Below, piece by piece: positions 1 through 4,928 of a stretch of 5,222 nt of DNA. The position numbers and the translations under genes were made by a program. The first letter of the stretch is position 1; each line of letters opens with the position of its first letter. Under the pieces are notes generated by a model, which did no database searches, was not told the origin of the DNA, and saw nothing but the letters and a program-made list of their open reading frames with translations. Source of the stretch: an uncultured Clostridia bacterium. Its GTDB lineage: Bacteria; Bacillota; Clostridia; Oscillospirales; Ruminococcaceae. The stretch is taken from positions 1-5,222 of the forward strand of contig CAMNDR010000096.1 of assembly GCA_946535685.1 (NCBI GenBank), written 5' to 3'.

Positions 1-459
1 AATCCCCTTTCGGCATCAACGCTGCCGGGAAGGCTCCGCAAGACCTACATTGCCCTTGTCAGCGGCAGCCCGCCGGACTCCGGCACGATCAGCGTCCCGA
101 TCGGGCGGATGCCGGACAGCATCATCGCACGGCGCACAGATCCGGACGGAAAGCCCGCTGTGACGCATTTCCGCACGATCGCCCGGGGACGGTATCCGCT
201 TGTGGCGCTGCAGCTCGAAACAGGACGCACGCACCAGATCCGGGTACATATGGCGCACATCGGGTGTCCGCTTGCCGGTGACAGCCTGTACGGCGGGGGT
301 CTGGAGGACATTTCACGCCATGCGCTGCACTGCGCCGTGATGCATTACACCGACCGTCACGGCACAGAACACCGCATCACAGCGCCGCTGCCGGAGGATA
401 TGCGCCGCCTGTGCGGAGAGGCGGAAATGCTGGCGGCGGATGCTCTTTTCAAGCGATAG
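1..459 (+). CDS. RluA/RluD-family 23S rRNA-type pseudouridine synthase, 3' part (5' end outside window)
   Basis: This is the C-terminal 152 residues of a pseudouridine synthase that isomerises uridine to pseudouridine in structured RNA, usually 23S rRNA. The frame is open from base 1 and ends at TAG 457-459, so the start and the N-terminal part lie left of the window. That missing part includes the catalytic Asp motif (HRLD in the family) and any S4 domain. Visible family signatures are KTYIALVSG (residues 14-22), the RRTDPDGKPAVTHF block (44-57), and the strongly conserved LETGRTHQIRVHM (72-84) followed by GCPLAGDSLYGG (88-99), which forms part of the active-site sheet in RluA, RluC and RluD. 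The family is secure. Which uridine it modifies, and which Bacillus paralogue it matches (YlyB, YjbO or YhcT type), cannot be read from this fragment. It is followed immediately by an intrinsic terminator, so it ends its transcription unit. Confidence 0.93.
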   Translation, partial: NPLSASTLPGRLRKTYIALVSGSPPDSGTISVPIGRMPDSIIARRTDPDGKPAVTHFRTIARGRYPLVALQLETGRTHQIRVHMAHIGCPLAGDSLYGGGLEDISRHALHCAVMHYTDRHGTEHRITAPLPEDMRRLCGEAEMLAADALFKR

Positions 460-463
460 CACA

Positions 464-503
464 GAGAAGCTCCCGTTCTTCCACCGAACGGGAGCTTTTC
501 TTC
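464..503 (+). terminator. Intrinsic terminator between convergent genes
   Basis: A perfect 12-bp stem pairs bases 467-478 with 486-497 around a 7-nt loop (479-485), and TTTTCTTC follows on the + strand. It starts 8 bases after the pseudouridine synthase stop codon. The spore coat operon ends at 505 on the opposite strand, so the same hairpin could also stop that transcript. On the minus strand, however, the stem is followed by CTCTGTGCT, a weak U-tract, so the + direction is the better fit. Confidence 0.85.
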
Positions 504-504
504 A

Positions 505-747
505 TTATGCGCTGAATTTCTGGCGTACCTGCTGCAGCTTCTGCTGCTCGGCACAATCCGGCTGATACCAGCCCTTGGCGGTCATCTCGCTGTAGATGCG
601 GCTCTGCATCCCGAGCGACTCATTGAGCGCTGTGCGGAACTGCTGCTGCACCTCCGGTGTGGCGGATTCCACGGTACCGTGCAGATACAGCGTGCAGGCG
701 CCCTTCTCCAGATTCAGGAGATCCTGCATGATATTCTGTTCGTTCAT
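505..747 (-). CDS. CotF-type spore coat protein, 80 residues
   Basis: This is a small protein resembling the Coat_F (PF07875) family, structural proteins found on the coats of Bacillus and Clostridium spores. Family-like features are the N-terminal MQDLLNLEKGACTLYLHG segment (residues 7-24), the central helix with FRTALNESLGMQSRIYSEM (37-55), the KGWYQP turn (58-63), and the Gln-rich final helix ending in QVRQKFSA. The alternating charged/hydrophobic pattern suggests an all-helical protein with no signal peptide or membrane segment. The length is close to that of other single-domain clostridial members. The start ATG at 745-747 is preceded by AAAGGAG (bases 755-761, minus strand) at 7-nt spacing. 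It lies 15 bp downstream of the 57-residue gene, so the two are probably co-transcribed. The family assignment is by pattern recall and fairly sure; its exact layer in the spore is unknown. Confidence 0.85.
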   Translation of the reverse strand: MNEQNIMQDLLNLEKGACTLYLHGTVESATPEVQQQFRTALNESLGMQSRIYSEMTAKGWYQPDCAEQQKLQQVRQKFSA

Positions 748-762
748 TGTCCTGCTCCTTTC

Positions 763-936
763 TTACAGCATTCCGTACAGTCCTGTGAAGAGCTGCTGGT
801 GCTTCTGTGCCATCTGCTGCACACAGTCACGCAGATTCTCGTCCTGCAGGCTGCTCATGGCTTCGCTGCACTTGGTCTGGAAAAACTGCTCATGACCCAG
901 TGCATCCTCAACATACAGTAATTCTTTGGATGTCAT
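763..936 (-). CDS. Small spore coat-associated (CotF-like) protein, 57 residues
   Basis: This is a short helical protein, MTSKELLYVEDALGHEQ to HQQLFTGLYGML, of a kind commonly found beside CotF-type coat genes in Clostridia. The ELxYxEDALGHEQFF opening, the central SSLQDENLRDCV segment and the terminal QKHQQLFTGLYGML helix are the recognisable parts. It reads like half of a Coat_F helical bundle, so it may pair with the product of the next gene; that is inference. The frame stays open further upstream to an ATG at 1069-1071. The ATG at 934-936 is chosen because a near-perfect Shine-Dalgarno (GGAGGTGAT, 941-949) precedes it and because the longer version would read through both divergent promoters. 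A sigma-G-like promoter lies directly upstream, consistent with forespore expression. No signal peptide or membrane segment is seen in the chosen form. Confidence 0.8.
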   Translation of the reverse strand: MTSKELLYVEDALGHEQFFQTKCSEAMSSLQDENLRDCVQQMAQKHQQLFTGLYGML

Positions 937-940
937 TGCT

Positions 941-949
941 ATCACCTCC
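941..949 (-). promoter_or_regulatory. Shine-Dalgarno that fixes the start of the 57-residue coat gene
   Basis: GGAGGTGAT on the minus strand is complementary to the 16S rRNA 3' end over its full length, with 8 nt between GGAGG and the ATG at 934-936. It decides the start against the longer open frame that continues upstream. Confidence 0.85.
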
Positions 950-954
950 GATCT

Positions 955-984
955 CAGTATGGACAGAAGCGGCTGTCTTATGCA
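955..984 (-). promoter_or_regulatory. Candidate sigma-G (forespore) promoter for the spore coat operon
   Basis: On the minus strand TGCATA (979-984), 17 bp, then CATACTG (955-961) matches the sigma-G consensus known from Bacillus (about TGMATA, 17-18 bp, CATACTA) with only the last -10 base different. The predicted transcript start is near base 948, which falls inside the Shine-Dalgarno, so the leader would be only about 14 nt. The position directly before spore coat genes supports it. The closeness to the ribosome binding site is the main reason for caution. Confidence 0.55.
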
Positions 985-1003
985 GCACGATTGCAAAAAA
1001 TCC

Positions 1004-1032
1004 TTGCATTTTCTGCATATCCATGGTATAAT
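1004..1032 (+). promoter_or_regulatory. Sigma-A promoter for the M16-M16-lgt operon
   Basis: A perfect TATAAT at 1027-1032 carries an extended -10 TG (TGG at 1024-1026). A TTGCAT at 1004-1009 stands exactly 17 bp upstream as the -35 box (TTG conserved). The start of transcription is expected near 1039, giving a leader of about 25 nt to the TTG start codon. This suggests constitutive housekeeping expression. No riboswitch or attenuator fits in such a short leader. Confidence 0.75.
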
Positions 1033-1048
1033 AATAACGTATATCACG

Positions 1049-1055
1049 AAAGGAG
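1049..1055 (+). promoter_or_regulatory. Ribosome binding site that selects a TTG start
   Basis: AAAGGAG lies 8 nt before TTG 1064-1066. The ATG at 1059-1061 is too close to this site and out of frame, and the next in-frame ATG (1097-1099) has no comparable site, so TTG is the best start for the first M16 gene. Confidence 0.8.
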
Positions 1056-1063
1056 CGAATGCC

Positions 1064-2329
1064 TTGAACATTCAGACAGCATCTTTCGGTGAACAGATGG
1101 AGCTCATCACCATCACCGAACCAAAATTCAAGACCGTCAGCATGATGTGCATGATGCTGCTCCCGGTCATTCCGGAGCGGAATTCTGCCTATGCGCTGGC
1201 CATGTCCATCCTCACGGAATCCTGCCGGAAATACCCGGATTATGCATCCCTGACCGTCAAGCTCGACACCATGTACGGCGCTTCCCTCAACAGCTCTGTG
1301 AGCGTCAACGGCGGCGTCATGCAGCTCGTTGTCAGCGGCAGCACGATCGCTTCCCGCTATGCGCTCGCCGGTGAAAACCTCGCTGCCGATCTTGCAGCGC
1401 TGCTCTGCGACTGCCTCCTTGACCCGAATGTGAAGGACGGCGCTTTCGAGGAGACTGCTTACCGCATCGAACGCAAGGAGCTGCTCGATGCCATCGAGAC
1501 GGAGATCAACAACAAGCGCGGCTATGCGCTGATCCGTGCCAAGAAAACCGCCTTCTGCGGCGAACCGGATGCCTATCCGGTCTATGGCACGAAGGAGGAC
1601 GTTGAGAAGCTCACTCCGGAGAGCGTTTATGCTGCCTATCAGGAGATCCTGCGCCGTGCAGTGTTCCGGTTCTACTGCGTGGGGCCGGATGTGCCGGAGG
1701 GTCTTGCAGAGCAGCTCTGCACTGCCTTCCAGGGCGTGGAGCGCTGCCCGGAGCCGCTGCAGTATCATGCACCGAGCCCCTGCAAATCCGCACCTGAATC
1801 CGTCACCGAGCCGATGGATGTCGCACAGTCCAAGCTCGTCATGGTGTTCAAGGCACCGGAGAAGAACCGGGAAGCCTTCCGGCTGTTCAGCGCGGTATTC
1901 GGCGGCACGCCGTTCTCGCTCCTGTTCACGAATGTGCGTGAGAAGGAAAGCCTGTGCTACTACTGCGCGAGCCGTGTCATCAACGGCAAGGATGCGCTCA
2001 TGGTGGACAGCGGCGTAGAGCTCGCCAATGCAGAGCGTACCCGGGAAGCGATCCTGGAACAGCTCGCCGCCATGCAGCGGGGCGATTTTACCGAGGAACT
2101 GCTCGACAATGCCAAGCTCGCTATGGTCGGCGCACTGCGGGGCATCGGCGATACGCCGACATCCTGCATCTTCGAGCAGTACGAGCGTTTCTATACCGGC
2201 GATCCCGGTGATGTGGAGGAGCGTGTACAGCGCTATCTGGCACTGACAAAGGAACAGATCGTGGATGTCGCCAAGTCCCTCACGCTCGATACCGTTTACC
2301 TGATGCAGCAAGGAGGTGCCGCAGAATGA
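1064..2329 (+). CDS. yfmF: M16-family protein lacking the zinc site, EF-P 5-aminopentanol modification-associated YfmF type
   Basis: This 421-residue protein (TTG start) has the two-lobe length of a half-size M16B peptidase subunit. It has no HxxEH zinc motif: the corresponding region reads ALAMSILTESCRKYP (residues 44-58), so it cannot be catalytic alone. The LDTMYGASL segment (68-75) is typical of the YmfF/AlbF-like branch. The C-terminal lobe keeps the conserved block FGGTPFSLLFTNVREKESLCYY (279-300). In two-subunit M16B enzymes this region supplies the Arg/Tyr pair that contacts substrate, here most likely R292 with Y299 or Y300. It is likely the non-catalytic partner of the next gene, which it overlaps by 4 bp (ATGA). 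NCBI names this family YfmF (locus ymfF in B. subtilis) and links it to EF-P modification; that role in this organism is transferred, not shown. No signal peptide is present, so it is probably cytoplasmic. Confidence 0.85.
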   Translation: MNIQTASFGEQMELITITEPKFKTVSMMCMMLLPVIPERNSAYALAMSILTESCRKYPDYASLTVKLDTMYGASLNSSVSVNGGVMQLVVSGSTIASRYALAGENLAADLAALLCDCLLDPNVKDGAFEETAYRIERKELLDAIETEINNKRGYALIRAKKTAFCGEPDAYPVYGTKEDVEKLTPESVYAAYQEILRRAVFRFYCVGPDVPEGLAEQLCTAFQGVERCPEPLQYHAPSPCKSAPESVTEPMDVAQSKLVMVFKAPEKNREAFRLFSAVFGGTPFSLLFTNVREKESLCYYCASRVINGKDALMVDSGVELANAERTREAILEQLAAMQRGDFTEELLDNAKLAMVGALRGIGDTPTSCIFEQYERFYTGDPGDVEERVQRYLALTKEQIVDVAKSLTLDTVYLMQQGGAAE

Positions 2330-3606
2330 CCGAGACCGTTGTCAGCCGTCAGACCGGCGAAAAATGCCTGCATGTCCGTCATAAGAGCGGGCTGGAGATC
2401 TATATCATGGAGATGGAGGGCTATCGTTCGTCCTTTGCCCTGTTCGGGACAAAATACGGCTCCATCAACACCCGCTTCCGTCTGCGGGGTGAGGAGGATT
2501 ATGCGGAGGTGCCGGAGGGCATCGCGCATTATCTGGAACACAAGCTCTTTGAGAATGAGGACTGCGATGCCTTCGCCAAGTACGCACGCACAGGCGCCAA
2601 TGCGAATGCCTATACCTCCTTCGACCGGACAGCGTATCTCTTCGGCTGCTCGGAGCATTTCAATGAATCGCTCGAAATTCTGCTCAGCTTCGTACAGGAG
2701 CCGTATTTCACAGCGGAGACCGTGGAAAAGGAGCAGGGCATCATTGCCCAGGAGATCCGCATGAACGATGACGAACCGGGCTGGCGGGTATTCTTCAACA
2801 TGCTCAAGGCCATGTACCATGTGCATCCGGTGCGCATCGACATCGCCGGCACGGTCGAGAGCATCCGGCAGATCAATGCCGATCTGCTTTACCGCTGCTA
2901 TAACACGTTCTACAATCTGCACAATATGGTGCTTTCCGTGGCAGGCAACGTCAAGGCGGATGAGGTGCTCGAGATCTGCGACAGGCTGCTGAAGCCCTGC
3001 GAGGACATCGGTCTTGAGGAGGTCTTCCCGGAGGAGCCGGATACCATCGTACAGCCCTATGTGGAGTCACATCTGCAGGTCGGCTTCCCGCTGTTCAACC
3101 TCGGCTTCAAGCTGCGCCCGATGGAAGGACAGGAGCTGATGCGGGCAGAGCTGATGTCCTCGATTCTGCTCGAAGCCATCCTCGGCCCGTCCACAAAGAT
3201 CTACACCGAGATGCTGGAGGAGGGGCTGATCAACTCCGAATTCGACACAGATTCGCCCTTTACCGGAAGCGGGTTCTTCTGCCTGAGCTGCGGCGGCGAA
3301 TCCAAGCAGCCGGAGGTCGTCCGTGACCGCATCATCGCAGAGCTGCGCAGGGTTCAGGTGGAGGGCTTTGATCCCGAGGTATTCGAGCGCATCAAGCGTG
3401 TCCACTACGGCAACATGATCCGGGCGCTGGGAAATGTGGAGTCGAATGCCTCCAACATGCTCAATGCGTTCATGAGCAAGGTAGGCCCCTTTGACAGCAT
3501 TGACCTGCTGGCAGAGATCACCTATGAGGATGCGATCCGCTTCCTGCGGGAGGAGCTTGACACTGAAAAGGCAGTGCTCTCCGTCGTCCGCAGTCAGGAG
3601 GTGTGA
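2326..3606 (+). CDS. yfmH: M16-family zinc metallopeptidase, EF-P 5-aminopentanol modification-associated YfmH type
   Basis: This 426-residue catalytic M16B subunit carries the inverted zinc motif HYLEH at residues 68-72 (H68 and H72 bind zinc, E71 is the general base) in the context EGIAHYLEHKLF. The downstream acidic pair E136 and E143 in EKEQGIIAQEIRMNDDEPGW fits the distal glutamates of the family, with E143 the likely third zinc ligand. The N-terminal lobe runs to about residue 220, and the C-terminal lobe contains the LEAILGPSTKIYTEMLEEGLI block (about 283-303). The ATG at 2326-2328 overlaps the upstream TGA. A strong AGGAGGT (2311-2317) inside the end of the first gene sits 8 nt before it, so translation is coupled and a 1:1 product ratio is expected. 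It probably forms a heterodimer with the upstream protein and cleaves peptides in the cytoplasm. The physiological substrate is not evident; the EF-P link is by family name only. Confidence 0.9.
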   Translation: MTETVVSRQTGEKCLHVRHKSGLEIYIMEMEGYRSSFALFGTKYGSINTRFRLRGEEDYAEVPEGIAHYLEHKLFENEDCDAFAKYARTGANANAYTSFDRTAYLFGCSEHFNESLEILLSFVQEPYFTAETVEKEQGIIAQEIRMNDDEPGWRVFFNMLKAMYHVHPVRIDIAGTVESIRQINADLLYRCYNTFYNLHNMVLSVAGNVKADEVLEICDRLLKPCEDIGLEEVFPEEPDTIVQPYVESHLQVGFPLFNLGFKLRPMEGQELMRAELMSSILLEAILGPSTKIYTEMLEEGLINSEFDTDSPFTGSGFFCLSCGGESKQPEVVRDRIIAELRRVQVEGFDPEVFERIKRVHYGNMIRALGNVESNASNMLNAFMSKVGPFDSIDLLAEITYEDAIRFLREELDTEKAVLSVVRSQEV

Positions 3607-3607
3607 G

Positions 3608-4708
3608 ATGCAGACGCTCGAAGAACTGGGCTATGGCAGCCTTGATTATAACGAGATCGTGTTCCCGTTCCTTGGCATCGACATCAGCGTCAATCCGACG
3701 GCATTTTCGCTGTTCGGGATTGATGTGCAGTGGTACGGCATCCTGATCGTCTGCGGGATGCTGCTGGCGATGCTGTTTGCGTTCCGGAACATGCGCCGGG
3801 TCGGCATTGATTCCGACCGGGCGATCGACGTGGTGATCGGCGGCATCATTGCAGCGCTGATCGGCGCAAGAGCGTACTATGTCATTCTCAACTGGGACGA
3901 GTACAAGGATGACCTGCTGTCCGTCTTCAACACCCGTGAGGGCGGACTTGCGGTGCTGGGCGGCCTGATCGGAGCGATCCTGGTCGGCGGCATCCTCTGC
4001 AAGATCCGCAAGGTGAAATTCCTGCCGATGCTCGATCTGTGCGGCGTAGGCTTCCTGATCGGGCAGGGCATCGGCCGCTGGGGCAATTTCACGAACCAGG
4101 AAGCCTTCGGCAAGAACACGAACAGCCTGTTCGCCATGTCCGGCGGCAGAGTGCAGAGCTGGATCGCCTATAATTACAACGCCGTCACGCAGTACGACAA
4201 GGACATCACGGTGGATGCGGCATATTCGGTGCATCCGTGCTTTCTGTATGAATCGGCATGGTGCCTGCTCGGTGCGCTGCTGCTGGCGGTCGTGCTGAAG
4301 AAATGGCGCAAATTCGACGGTCAGATCATTCTGATGTACATGGTCTGGTACGGTCTGGGGCGGTTCTTCATCGAGGGACTGCGCACGGACAGCCTGATGA
4401 TCGGCTCGCTGCGGGTATCGCAGGGCGTGGCTGCGCTGATGTTTGTGGCGGGTGTGATTCTGCTCATCATCGGCTTTGCAAGGGTGAAGCGGCTCGGCAG
4501 CGACTACAAGCTCTATGTCGATACCGCCGAATCCAAAGCGCTCCTCGCAGAAGCGGACAAGCGCATTGCGGAGGAAGAAGCCCGGAAGGCTGCGAAGAAA
4601 TCCGCTAAGGAGACGATCGAACAGATCGAGGAGGAAGCGGAGAAGATTGTGCCGGAGGAGGATGATGAAGCTCCGGAGGAAACTGAAGCTGAGAAAACTG
4701 AGGAATAA
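3608..4708 (+). CDS. lgt: Prolipoprotein diacylglyceryl transferase with long charged C-terminal tail
   Basis: Lgt moves diacylglycerol from phosphatidylglycerol to the lipobox Cys of prelipoproteins, the first step of lipoprotein maturation in the cytoplasmic membrane. Family motifs are VQWYGILI (residues 40-47, Y43 matching E. coli Y26), REGGLAVLGGLIG (110-122), the signature GRWGNFTNQEAFG (156-168, with R157 and N160), HPCFLYES (209-216), and YGLGRFFIEGLRTDSL (248-263, with R252 and E256). About seven membrane segments fall between residues 42 and 292. The position of E. coli H103 is Leu117 here. After residue about 297 comes a hydrophilic tail of roughly 70 residues, first Ala/Lys/Glu-rich helical, then strongly acidic, not found in the usual 260-300 residue enzymes. 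The ATG at 3608 has AGGAGG 6 nt upstream and follows the M16 stop by one base, so it belongs to the same operon. An upstream extension of the frame is a shadow of the M16 gene. Confidence 0.96.
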   Translation: MQTLEELGYGSLDYNEIVFPFLGIDISVNPTAFSLFGIDVQWYGILIVCGMLLAMLFAFRNMRRVGIDSDRAIDVVIGGIIAALIGARAYYVILNWDEYKDDLLSVFNTREGGLAVLGGLIGAILVGGILCKIRKVKFLPMLDLCGVGFLIGQGIGRWGNFTNQEAFGKNTNSLFAMSGGRVQSWIAYNYNAVTQYDKDITVDAAYSVHPCFLYESAWCLLGALLLAVVLKKWRKFDGQIILMYMVWYGLGRFFIEGLRTDSLMIGSLRVSQGVAALMFVAGVILLIIGFARVKRLGSDYKLYVDTAESKALLAEADKRIAEEEARKAAKKSAKETIEQIEEEAEKIVPEEDDEAPEETEAEKTEE

Positions 4709-4713
4709 TGAAA

Positions 4714-4757
4714 AACGGCTGACCTGCCGGAGTGCGGGTCAGCCGTTGGGTTTGTTT
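4714..4757. terminator. Bidirectional intrinsic terminator after lgt
   Basis: A 14-bp stem with a single G-T wobble pairs 4714-4727 with 4734-4747 around a 6-nt loop. On the + strand it is followed by GGGTTTGTTTATT, and on the minus strand by TTTTTCATTATT. It starts 5 bases after the lgt stop and ends the M16-lgt operon. The good U-tract on both sides suggests that it also blocks transcripts arriving from the right. Confidence 0.9.
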
Positions 4758-4769
4758 ATTATCGAAGCT

Positions 4770-4898
4770 CATTCCCGCTATAAGCGAGGAACACGCACCA
4801 TCCCCGTCGAGCATCTCCTCATCCTCGCCGATTTCTACGGCGTTTCCACAGATTACATCCTCGGACGGACGAATGTCAAGGAGATCAACAAGGGATAA
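4770..4898 (+). pseudogene. 5'-truncated remnant of an XRE-family (Cro/CI-type HTH) regulator
   Basis: The frame from 4770 to TAA 4896-4898 encodes HSRYKRGTRTIPVEHLL and then ILADFYGVSTDYILGRTN. This is the classic end of a small XRE-type regulator: the SRYxxGxRxIP segment after the recognition helix, the LxxLADFY helix, and the closing VSTDYxLGRT motif. About 30 residues that should hold helices 1-3, including most of the DNA-contacting part, are absent. The frame upstream instead runs into the lgt terminator and the lgt tail in another reading frame. No ribosome binding site or plausible start codon precedes it, so it is most likely a gene relic. It could also be the scar of a deletion or insertion that joined the lgt terminator to the middle of the old gene. 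The family call rests on pattern memory but is distinctive. Confidence 0.7.
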
Positions 4899-4901
4899 CA
4901 A

Positions 4902-4928
4902 AATGGACGCTCAGATCGGGCGTCCATT
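4902..4928 (-). terminator. Hairpin, probable terminator, better oriented for leftward transcription
   Basis: A 9-bp stem pairs 4902-4910 with 4920-4928 around a 9-nt loop. On the minus strand the stem is followed by TTGTTATC, a modest U-tract; on the + strand it is followed by ACTTAACTATTC, which is poorer. It may have served a gene on the minus strand to the right, or the regulator remnant whose stop is 4 bases away. Confidence 0.45.

Noticed and set aside
937..1071. An N-terminal extension of the 57-residue coat protein containing a hydrophobic stretch that resembles a signal or membrane segment.
   Set aside because: It would be translated from DNA holding both divergent promoters, while a near-perfect Shine-Dalgarno sits right before the internal ATG at 934-936.
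908..2311. A 467-codon open frame on the minus strand, opposite the first M16 gene.
   Set aside because: It mirrors the sense gene almost end to end, has Arg/His/Ala/Glu-heavy shadow composition and no recognisable domain. The sense frame has clear M16 signatures and a ribosome binding site. Stop-free antisense frames are common in GC-rich genes.
3518..4234. A 238-codon minus-strand frame over the M16/lgt junction.
   Set aside because: It crosses two well-supported genes, its translation is rich in His, Asp, Gln and Arg without any family motif, and there is no ribosome binding site of note.
4515..4769. The upstream part of the frame that contains the XRE-like end, giving a very Arg/Lys-rich peptide.
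   Set aside because: It is the lgt acidic tail read in another frame (Glu-rich codons become Arg/Lys-rich) followed by the terminator hairpin; it is not a basic DNA-binding domain.
4714..4928. Two hairpins bracketing a short segment, considered as ends of an insertion sequence or miniature element.
   Set aside because: The two stems are unrelated in sequence, there is no matching terminal inverted repeat pair and no visible target duplication. Both are better explained as terminators.
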